A stretch of DNA of 9,830 nt, from NCBI GenBank assembly GCA_963714645.1, contig CAVQQX010000071.1:1-9830 (forward strand), read 5' to 3'. The notes under the pieces are model-generated. The model saw nothing but the letters and a program-made list of their open reading frames with translations, was not told the origin of the DNA and did not search any database. This DNA comes from RPQJ01 sp963714645 (GTDB taxonomy: Bacteria; Pseudomonadota; Gammaproteobacteria; Steroidobacterales; Steroidobacteraceae). The translations under genes were made by a program, and so were the position numbers. This document shows, piece after piece, positions 1-5,535 of the stretch; positions within the stretch are counted from its first letter, which is position 1; the number at the start of each line of letters is the position of its first letter.

Positions 1-14
1 GGGGAACAAAGACG

Positions 15-170
15 ATGATCGGCTACGTCACGCTCGGCACCCACGACCGCGCCCGCGGCACGTCGTGCTACCGGTTCATGGTTGCGCTCGTGGTCGACGG
101 CAACCCACAAGGTCGATGCCGTGGCCCGCAACATGCCCGACTGCTTCTGCTGCAAGCCGGGCTGACGTGA
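15..170 (+). pseudogene. Decayed glyoxalase/VOC-family gene remnant (51-codon ORF)
   Basis: The ORF begins MIGYVTLGTHDRARG, which is very like the first beta strand of small VOC (glyoxalase/bleomycin-resistance) proteins, where MIGYVTLGTND is followed by a helix and about 110 more residues. Here the text jumps to FMVALVVDGNPQ, which resembles a strand normally found past the middle of such proteins. A one-base shift near 111 then gives VDAVARNMPDCFCCKPG, a continuation that reads better than the in-frame one and stops at 163-165; the unshifted frame stops at 168-170. I therefore read it as a VOC gene that lost its centre and carries a frameshift. A GGGGAACAAAG stretch lies just before the ATG. 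The stop overlaps the next gene's GTG start as GTGA. The family match is from memory of the N-terminal pattern only. It could instead be a real 51-residue peptide, which I think less likely. Confidence 0.42.
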
Positions 171-1153
171 GACCGCGGCCCTGCGCGCGGCGATCCTCGC
201 GTGCGGTGGTGGTGGCGTGCATCGGCGCCATCGCGGCCTGTGCGCCGCTCACGCCGCGTCCGCGCCACGTCACGCCCGTGGCGGTGCCGTCGGGCGCGGT
301 CCAGGTCTATGCCGTCGGCGACATCGCCGACTGCGGCCGGGACGATCCGCCCGACACGGCAGCGGCTCGCACCGCGCGGCTCGTCCCGCGCGGTGCCACG
401 GTGCTCGGGCTCGGCGACATGGCCTACCCGTACGCCGATGCCGCGACGCTCGCACGCTGCTACGAGCCGACCTGGGGCGCCCATCGCGCACGGACCATCG
501 CAGTGCCCGGCAATCACGATTACGTCGGCGGCGGCGCCCGGGATTTTCGCGCGTATTTCGGCACTGACGCGTTCGCGCCGGATCCACGTTTCGTGGCGTT
601 CGCGCTGCGGCCGGCCCCGGGCTGGCTGCTGGTCGGCCTGGACAGCAACGTCTCAGGCACGGCCATGGAGGCCCAGCGCGACTGGCTCGTGCAGGCGCTC
701 GACCGGCAGCGCGCGCCGGACGGCTCGTCCGCCGACGCGCCAGGCTGCGTCGCGGCGATGTGGCACACGCCGCTCGTGTCGTCAGGGTGGCATCGAGGCT
801 CGGGCGAACACATGCGTCCGCTCTGGGAAGTGCTCGATGCGCATGGCGGCGACCTGGTTCTGAGCGGACACGAGCATTTTTACGAGGCGTTCGAACCCGT
901 CGACTCGGGCGGACGCCGCCACACCGACGGCACGGGTCTGCGGCAGTTCACAGTCGGCACTGGCGGGGCGGCACTGCACGGGTTCTGGCGTCCTCCGTAC
1001 ACGAGCCGCGCGCGCGTGCTCGAGCACGGTGTATTGCAACTCACCCTCGAGCGAGGACGCTACGCGTGGCGGTTCATCGACGAGGACGGACGCTTGAGGG
1101 ACGCAGGTGCTGCCGCATGCCGCGGCGCACCGCCGGGCCGCGAACTCAGGTAA
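167..1153 (+). CDS. Secreted metallophosphoesterase lipoprotein (calcineurin-like)
   Basis: Predicted 328-residue calcineurin-like phosphoesterase, probably hydrolysing a phosphomonoester or diester outside the cytoplasm; the substrate cannot be told. The GTG start is chosen because it gives a proper export signal: an Arg-rich n-region (RPRPCARRSSR), a hydrophobic stretch and a lipobox ending AIAAC, with the lipidated Cys at residue 25. The longer reading from 65 would put an implausible Pro/Arg-rich stretch in front. All metal-binding motifs are present in order: VGDIADC (Asp52), GLGDMAY (Asp84, Tyr87), PGNHD (115-118), the His in MWHTP (His200) and SGHEH (233-237). The GDxxY/GNHD/GHxH set and Asp-Ile at the first motif recall purple-acid-phosphatase-like proteins. 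The gene overlaps the preceding remnant by 4 bases (GTGA) and is followed after 72 bases by the symporter, so the two could share a transcript. Fold is confident, specificity unknown. Confidence 0.88.
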   Translation: MRPRPCARRSSRAVVVACIGAIAACAPLTPRPRHVTPVAVPSGAVQVYAVGDIADCGRDDPPDTAAARTARLVPRGATVLGLGDMAYPYADAATLARCYEPTWGAHRARTIAVPGNHDYVGGGARDFRAYFGTDAFAPDPRFVAFALRPAPGWLLVGLDSNVSGTAMEAQRDWLVQALDRQRAPDGSSADAPGCVAAMWHTPLVSSGWHRGSGEHMRPLWEVLDAHGGDLVLSGHEHFYEAFEPVDSGGRRHTDGTGLRQFTVGTGGAALHGFWRPPYTSRARVLEHGVLQLTLERGRYAWRFIDEDGRLRDAGAAACRGAPPGRELR

Positions 1154-1225
1154 CGTTGCGGCTCACGCGCGGACGCCTCGACGCGGCCGCGCCAGGCCGG
1201 AAGAAACACGGGAGGCCCAAGGCCG

Positions 1226-2575
1226 ATGCAAGCATTCACCGCCTGGATGAGCGCGCTCAATTCCATCGTCTGGGGGCCGCCGATGCTGGTCCTGATCCTC
1301 GGCACGGGCTTCTTCCTACAGTTGCGCCTCCGCGGCATGCCGGTCGCGCGGATTCCCGCCGGCTTGCGTCTCGTCTGGGGCGGACGGGGCGGCGACGAGG
1401 CGCACGGCGAAGTGAGCCCATTCTCCGCCCTGATGACCTGCCTCGCCGCGACGATCGGCGTCGGCAACATCGCGGGCGTGGCCACAGCCGTCGCCCTCGG
1501 TGGTCCGGGCGCGGTGTTCTGGATGTGGATGACTGCGCTCGTCGGCATGGCGACGAAGTACGCCGAGGTCCTGCTCGCCGTGCATTTCCGCGAACGCGAC
1601 GCCGAGGGCCGCTGGGTCGGTGGACCGATGTACGCGATTCGCAACGGGCTCGGCCGACGCTGGGCCTGGCTCGGAACCTTGTTCGCCGTCTTCGGCGGGG
1701 TCGCGGGCTTCGGCATCGGCAACATGGTGCAGGCGAACAGCATTGCTGCGGCGATGCAGAATTCCTTCGCGATCAGCCCCACGCTCACCGGCGTGGTGCT
1801 CACCGTGCTCACGGGTGCCGTGATCCTGGGCGGCATCAAGCGCATCGCGGCCGTGTCGAACTGGCTGGTGCCGTTCATGGCGATCGGTTACGTCGGGGCG
1901 TCGCTGTTCGTGCTGGTCTACCACCTGGACCGCATCCCCGCGGCGTTCGCGCTGATCTGCGAGACGGCGTTCACGGGCACGGCGGCCGTGGGCGGGTTCA
2001 CGGGCGCGGCGATGATCGCCGCGATCCGCTACGGCGTGGCCCGCGGCATCTTCTCCAATGAAGCCGGGCTCGGCACGGCGGGCATCGCGCAGGCGGCCGG
2101 CATGACCAACGACCCGGTGCGCAGCGGGCTCATCGGCATGATGGGCACGTTCTTCGACACGATCATCGTGTGCTCGATGACCGGCCTGGTCATCGTCGTC
2201 TCCGGCGCCTGGGAGTCCGGGCAGACGGGCGCCGCGCTGACCCAGCTCGCATTCCGGTCGGCCATGCCGGGCATCGGCGACGAGATCGTCGCCATCGCGC
2301 TCGGCATCTTCGCGCTCACCACGATCTTTGGATGGTCGTACTACGGAGAACGTTGCTGGCAGTTCCTCGTCGGCCGCTGGACCATCCAGCCGTACCGCGT
2401 GCTGTGGACGATCGCCGTGTTCTTCGGCGCGGTGACGCATCTGGACCTGGCGTGGACGATCGCCGACACCCTCAACGCGCTGATGGCCGTCCCGAACCTG
2501 ATCGCGCTGCTGGCGCTGTCACCGGTCGTGGTGCAGTTGACGCGCGCGGGACTCGCGCACGCCTTGCGCAACTGA
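1226..2575 (+). CDS. AGCS-family sodium:alanine/glycine symporter
   Basis: A 449-residue inner-membrane carrier of the alanine or glycine:cation symporter (AGCS) family, which takes up Ala, Gly or similar small amino acids with Na+ (sometimes H+). The family signature is clear: GGPGAVFWMWMTALVG at residues 92-107, preceded by TIGVGNIAGVATAVAL and followed by KYAEVLLAVHFRE. Other family landmarks are GGPMYAIRNGL, the AFTGTAAVGGFTGA segment and SNEAGLGTAGIAQAA in the later half, and WSYYGERCWQFLVG near the C-terminus. Long hydrophobic segments run throughout, consistent with about ten or eleven membrane spans. Length is close to that of E. coli YaaJ and Bacillus AlsT. GGAGG at 1211-1215, ten bases before the ATG, supports the start. 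I see no convincing promoter in the 72-base gap upstream. The gene converges on the gamma-glutamyltransferase, a possible supplier of substrate. Family is certain; the exact amino acid is not. Confidence 0.95.
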   Translation: MQAFTAWMSALNSIVWGPPMLVLILGTGFFLQLRLRGMPVARIPAGLRLVWGGRGGDEAHGEVSPFSALMTCLAATIGVGNIAGVATAVALGGPGAVFWMWMTALVGMATKYAEVLLAVHFRERDAEGRWVGGPMYAIRNGLGRRWAWLGTLFAVFGGVAGFGIGNMVQANSIAAAMQNSFAISPTLTGVVLTVLTGAVILGGIKRIAAVSNWLVPFMAIGYVGASLFVLVYHLDRIPAAFALICETAFTGTAAVGGFTGAAMIAAIRYGVARGIFSNEAGLGTAGIAQAAGMTNDPVRSGLIGMMGTFFDTIIVCSMTGLVIVVSGAWESGQTGAALTQLAFRSAMPGIGDEIVAIALGIFALTTIFGWSYYGERCWQFLVGRWTIQPYRVLWTIAVFFGAVTHLDLAWTIADTLNALMAVPNLIALLALSPVVVQLTRAGLAHALRN

Positions 2576-2617
2576 GGCGGGGCGGCTGGCGCGCCGTCCG
2601 CGCCCGCGCGTGGACCC
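2576..2617. other. Short convergent gap without a clear terminator
   Basis: Only 42 bases separate the symporter stop from the gamma-glutamyltransferase stop. The gap is very GC-rich and contains the 8-base palindrome GGCGCGCC near 2589, but no stem followed by a T-run on either strand. If transcription ends here it probably depends on Rho or on sequence inside the genes. Confidence 0.3.
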
Positions 2618-4411
2618 TCACGGTTCGCGCCAGGTTCCCTCGCGACGCCGGTCGGCGGCCGCGTCGAACTGGTCGTGGCGAGGCCCTCGCAGTGCAACGC
2701 CATGCAGCCCGGATTCCTCGCCGCGGCCGGGTTTCACCGTGATGCCGCGTTCGGCCAGCTGCTCGAGCACCTGGGGGGAGAACTTCGCCGCCTCGCCGAA
2801 GACCTCGGTGCCGCGCGCGATCACGTTCGGCAGATCGAATGCGTGCTGCAGCGGCAGGTCCCACAGCAGCAGCGCGACGAGCGCCTTCGCGTTGTAGGCG
2901 AGGATCGCGGAACCGCCCGGCGAACCGAGCGCGGCGACGAATGCGCCGGTCTCGCGATCGAGTACCACCACCGGCGACATCGACGATCGCGGGCGCTTGC
3001 CACCGGCCACGGCGTTGGCGACGGCGCGACCCGACGCGTCGACCGCGGTGAACGAGAAATCGGTGAGCTGGTTGTTCAGGAAGAATCCGCCCACCGAGCG
3101 GCCGGAGCCGAACAGCGATTCCACCGAAGTCGTCATTGAAGCGACGTTGCCCTCGGTGTCGACCACGACGAAATGGCTGGTCCCGGGCACGTCCGCGGTC
3201 GCGTCGCGACCCACGCGCGTCATCGAGGCGCCGGGCGGACTTCCTGCCGGAGGCGCCGCAGCGGCCGCGCGCGCCCCGATCAGGCGGACACGGTCGTCCA
3301 GGTAGCGCGGGTCGACGAGCCCGTCCACCGGAACGGCGACGAACCGCGGGTCGGCGACATACTGGTCGCGATCCGCGTACATCAGCCGGCTCGCCTCGGC
3401 GAACAGGAACCAGGCCTGGGGATCCGCGGGTCCGCGCGTGCCGATGTCGGTGCGCTCGAGCAACCCGAGCAGCTCGAGCAGTGCGACGCCGCTCGACGGC
3501 GGCGGCGGCACGCACACCACGTAGACACGGAATGGCCGGCAGAGCGGTGCGGACACGCGGGGCGCATAGGCGGCGAGGTCGGCCATCGTGAGCGTGCCGG
3601 GACGCGGCTCCGCGTGCGTGCGGGCGACGATCTGCTCGGCGAGCGGTCCTTCGAGCAGGGCCCGCGGTCCGCGCTCGGCGACCGTGCGCAGCGTCGCAGC
3701 GTAGGGGGCGTTGCGGAGCGTATCCCCTGCCTGGATCAGCGCGCCGTCGGCTTTCGTGAACAGTGCGCGCGCATCGTGCAACGTCGCCTGCGTGAAGCTG
3801 CTGCTCGCGAACCGGCCGAGCCGTTGAGGAACGACGAATCCCGTCTCCGCGGCGGCGGTGGCGGCGCCGAACAGTTCGCGCCACGGCAACTTGCCGAAAC
3901 GCTCGTGCGCGGCGCCGAGCATCGCCACGGCGCCCGGAACGCCCGTAGCGCGACCGCTCGTCACGGCGTCGGAGTAGGTGAGCGGCTCACCGCTCGCATC
4001 GAGGAACATGTCGGGCGTCGCCCCCGCCGGCGCCGTCTCGCGTCCGTCGAATGCGGTCAGCGTGCGCGAGCGCGCATCGAAGTAGAGCAGGAACGCGCCG
4101 CCCCCCAGGCCGGAACTCTGCGGCTCGACCAGGCCGAGCATGGCCTGCACGGCCACGGCGGCGTCGATCGCGGAACCGCCGGCACGCAGCACCTGCACGC
4201 CTGCATCGACGGCGAGCGGATTGGCCGCTGCCACGCCGGCATGCAGGCCCGCTCGCGCGGACGCTTCCCCAGGCGTCGCCGCCGGCGCGGGAGCCGTGCG
4301 GTTGGCGTCCGGGGACGGCGGCTCGGTGCGACAGCCCGTGACCAGGGTTGCCAGCAGGGACAGTGCAGCGAGGCGCGCGAGCAGGTGAGCGGGGGCTGAG
4401 GACGTAGGCAT
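2618..4411 (-). CDS. ggt: Gamma-glutamyltransferase, predicted lipoprotein
   Basis: A 597-residue gamma-glutamyltransferase/glutathione hydrolase: it cleaves the gamma-glutamyl bond of glutathione and transfers it to water or an acceptor amino acid. The family is made as a proenzyme that cuts itself before a Thr, which becomes the nucleophile. Here that Thr is residue 411 (in VPGTSHFVVVD), leaving a small subunit of 187 residues, a usual size. Other landmarks are ANPLAVDAG and GGSAIDAAVA near the N-terminus, SSGLGGGAF (99-107), DGRETAP with the expected glutamate-binding Arg124, LNNQLTDFS (445-453), MSP (478-480) and the GSPGGS oxyanion-hole loop (496-501). The start at 4411 is chosen because MPTSSAPAHLLARLAAL continues into a lipobox LVTGC with Cys27, so the enzyme is likely anchored in the periplasm or outer membrane rather than soluble. 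A longer reading to 4456 would run through the candidate promoter. No strong ribosome site is visible. Confidence 0.94.
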   Translation of the reverse strand: MPTSSAPAHLLARLAALSLLATLVTGCRTEPPSPDANRTAPAPAATPGEASARAGLHAGVAAANPLAVDAGVQVLRAGGSAIDAAVAVQAMLGLVEPQSSGLGGGAFLLYFDARSRTLTAFDGRETAPAGATPDMFLDASGEPLTYSDAVTSGRATGVPGAVAMLGAAHERFGKLPWRELFGAATAAAETGFVVPQRLGRFASSSFTQATLHDARALFTKADGALIQAGDTLRNAPYAATLRTVAERGPRALLEGPLAEQIVARTHAEPRPGTLTMADLAAYAPRVSAPLCRPFRVYVVCVPPPPSSGVALLELLGLLERTDIGTRGPADPQAWFLFAEASRLMYADRDQYVADPRFVAVPVDGLVDPRYLDDRVRLIGARAAAAAPPAGSPPGASMTRVGRDATADVPGTSHFVVVDTEGNVASMTTSVESLFGSGRSVGGFFLNNQLTDFSFTAVDASGRAVANAVAGGKRPRSSMSPVVVLDRETGAFVAALGSPGGSAILAYNAKALVALLLWDLPLQHAFDLPNVIARGTEVFGEAAKFSPQVLEQLAERGITVKPGRGEESGLHGVALRGPRHDQFDAAADRRREGTWREP

Positions 4412-4441
4412 CGGCGTAAGCGTGGACGGTAGGAGGGCCGG

Positions 4442-4471
4442 ACAATAGACTGTCACCCCGTACCGCGTCGA
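4442..4471 (-). promoter_or_regulatory. Candidate sigma-70-like promoter for ggt
   Basis: Read on the minus strand, TCGACG (4466-4471, 4 of 6 matches to TTGACA) is separated by 18 bases from TATTGT (4442-4447, 4 of 6 matches to TATAAT). Transcription would begin near 4435 and give a leader of roughly 25 bases before the ATG at 4411. It lies within the otherwise unexplained upstream extension of the ggt reading frame, which supports the shorter start. Both boxes are imperfect and this is a pattern-based suggestion only. Confidence 0.3.
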
Positions 4472-4695
4472 GACACGCCTCGAGCCATGCGAACGACTGC
4501 CGCGAGCTGCCGGGGGCCGGTTTGACGACGGTACACAACCTGGGCGACCGTACGGGCGCGACCCTCGCCTTGCGCGATGCCATCCGCGCCGACCTGATCG
4601 CGATCGATGGCGACCCGCTCGCCGACGTCCGCGTCCTGAAAAAGGTGTCCTTTATGATGAAGGATGGTCGCGAATGCACCGGGGACGCCGGCTGA
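4450..4695 (+). pseudogene. Amidohydrolase remnant: N- and C-terminal pieces fused in frame
   Basis: One open frame with no start codon of its own contains two parts that belong far apart in imidazolonepropionase-like/prolidase-type amidohydrolases. The first, GLTTVHNLGDRTGATLALRD (about 4519-4578), matches the region just after the metal-binding HxH strand of that family. The second, starting at about 4591 with DLIAIDGDPLADVRVLKKV, matches the extreme C-terminus, where such proteins end with a DLIA-x-DGDPL-DV strand and a short VMKDG tail. Everything between, including the remaining metal ligands, is missing, roughly 250-300 residues judging from the family's usual size. The upstream part with the HxH motif is also gone. 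The frame stays open to a TGA at 4693-4695 that overlaps the methyltransferase ATG as TGATG. The product cannot be an active enzyme. The ancestral gene probably stood first in an operon with the methyltransferase. Confidence 0.68.
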
Positions 4696-5357
4696 TGGCG
4701 CGTCGAAGCTCTGCGAGTCCGCCCGATCCGCGCCCGGCATCGTTCGTGCAGCCGCTGCCGTTCTCGGACGCCTGCGAGCGCAACAAAGGCCCGATCCTCG
4801 AGGTGCTGCGACGCTCGCTCGGCGACACCGCAGGGGTCGTGCTCGAGATCGGTTCCGGCACCGGGCAGCACGCCGTGCATTTCTCGCGGCACCTGCCGCA
4901 TCTCTCATGGCAGCCGACCGACCTGGCCGAGCATCTGGCGAGCCTCACAGCCAGGATCGGTGTCGAGGGTCCCTGCAACCTGCTGCCGCCGCTCGAGCTC
5001 GACGTCGCGCAGCACGACTGGCCCTGCGTCGCCGACAGCGCGGATGCGGTCTACACCGCGAACACGCTGCACATCATGGACTGGAAGCACGTGCAGGCGT
5101 TGTTCAGGGGGGTGGGGCGCGTGCTGCGTCCGGAAGGGCTGCTGTTCGTATACGGCCCTTTCCGGTACGGAGGTCAGTACACGTCCCACAGCAACCACGC
5201 CTTTGACGACTCCCTGCGACAGCGTGACCCGTCGAGCGGCATCCGCGATTTCGAATCCGTCGACGAGCTCGCCGCGGCGCAGGGCCTGATTCTGCGGGAA
5301 GACGCCGCCATGCCCGCGAACAACCAGATGCTGGTCTGGCGCAAGGTGGTGGGATGA
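4695..5357 (+). CDS. DUF938-family SAM-dependent methyltransferase
   Basis: A 220-residue cytoplasmic protein with a class I SAM-dependent methyltransferase fold, of the DUF938 family; the substrate of this family is not known to me. Landmarks are PFSDACERNKGPILEVL at the N-terminus (22-38), the SAM-binding loop LEIGSGTGQH (50-59), QPTDL (73-77), DAVYTANTLHIMDW (117-130) and the family-typical second half: YGPFRYGGQYTSHSN (153-167), RDPSSGIRDFESVDEL (177-192) and MPANNQMLVWRK (206-217). The ATG at 4695 is preferred because it overlaps the stop of the amidohydrolase remnant (TGATG), a common coupling arrangement, with GGGGA nine bases upstream. An ATG at 4674, with AAGGA nine bases upstream, is a real alternative and would add seven residues. 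The last codons (K-V-V-G-stop) are the first unit of the 16-bp tandem repeat. Expression may depend on whatever promoter remains before the remnant. Confidence 0.9.
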   Translation: MARRSSASPPDPRPASFVQPLPFSDACERNKGPILEVLRRSLGDTAGVVLEIGSGTGQHAVHFSRHLPHLSWQPTDLAEHLASLTARIGVEGPCNLLPPLELDVAQHDWPCVADSADAVYTANTLHIMDWKHVQALFRGVGRVLRPEGLLFVYGPFRYGGQYTSHSNHAFDDSLRQRDPSSGIRDFESVDELAAAQGLILREDAAMPANNQMLVWRKVVG

Positions 5358-5437
5358 CAAGGTGGTGGGATGACAAGGTGGTGGGATGACAAGGTGGTGG
5401 GATGACAAGGTGGTGGGATGACAAGGTGGTGGGATGA
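5342..5437 (+). repeat. Six perfect tandem copies of a 16-bp unit
   Basis: The unit CAAGGTGGTGGGATGA is repeated six times without a single mismatch or spacer, in register at 5342, 5358, 5374, 5390, 5406 and 5422. The first unit is coding: it holds the last codons and the TGA stop of the methyltransferase. The other five lie in the gap before the next gene. As 16 is not a multiple of three, the TGA falls in a different frame in each successive unit, so the array stops plus-strand translation in all frames. Each unit also contains an AAGGTGG stretch a few bases before an ATG, like a small ribosome site and start, giving mini-ORFs of the form MTRWWDDKVVG. Runs of GG and GGG could allow two-layer G-quadruplexes. 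Perfect identity suggests recent expansion by slippage. It is not a CRISPR array, since there are no spacers. Confidence 0.97.
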
Positions 5438-5475
5438 AGCGACTCGCGGAGTGCCGCGGGTCGCGCTCCCGCTGA

Positions 5476-5505
5476 TTGCCAACGTCGCGAATCGCGAGGT
5501 AGCTT
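5476..5505 (+). promoter_or_regulatory. Candidate promoter with a dyad before the YbjN-domain gene
   Basis: TTGCCA (5476-5481) and TAGCTT (5500-5505) are separated by 18 bases and could be -35 and weak -10 boxes for the gene starting at 5536. Between them lies a perfect inverted repeat, TCGCGA-A-TCGCGA (5485-5497), where a repressor could sit. The -10 match is poor and TCGCGA is common in GC-rich DNA, so this is a tentative call. The rest of the 5438-5535 gap shows nothing further that I can support. Confidence 0.22.
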
Positions 5506-5535
5506 GGCTCATCCTCCACAGGAACGTGGATCGCC

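Noticed and set aside
65..166. Longer start for the metallophosphoesterase at 65
   Set aside because: It would place 34 Arg/Pro/Cys-rich residues before a clear lipoprotein signal and overlap the remnant extensively; GTG at 167 fits better.
760..2061. A 433-codon plus-strand frame spanning the phosphoesterase end and symporter start
   Set aside because: It overlaps two well-supported genes in a different frame and has an Arg-rich shadow composition.
2472..3884. A 470-codon minus-strand open frame overlapping ggt in another frame
   Set aside because: Low-complexity Arg-rich shadow of ggt; no recognisable motif.
3173..4399. A 408-codon plus-strand open frame opposite the gamma-glutamyltransferase
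   Set aside because: It is Arg/Gly/Ala-rich with no domain, and it lies fully antisense to a gene with every catalytic motif. GC-rich codon bias leaves such frames open.
4640..4656. AAAGG-TGT-CCTTT mini inverted repeat
   Set aside because: A 5-bp stem inside the remnant's former coding sequence, with no T-run; a chance match.
5342..5437. CRISPR array
   Set aside because: Units are directly adjacent with no spacers, 16 bp is too short, and no cas gene is present.
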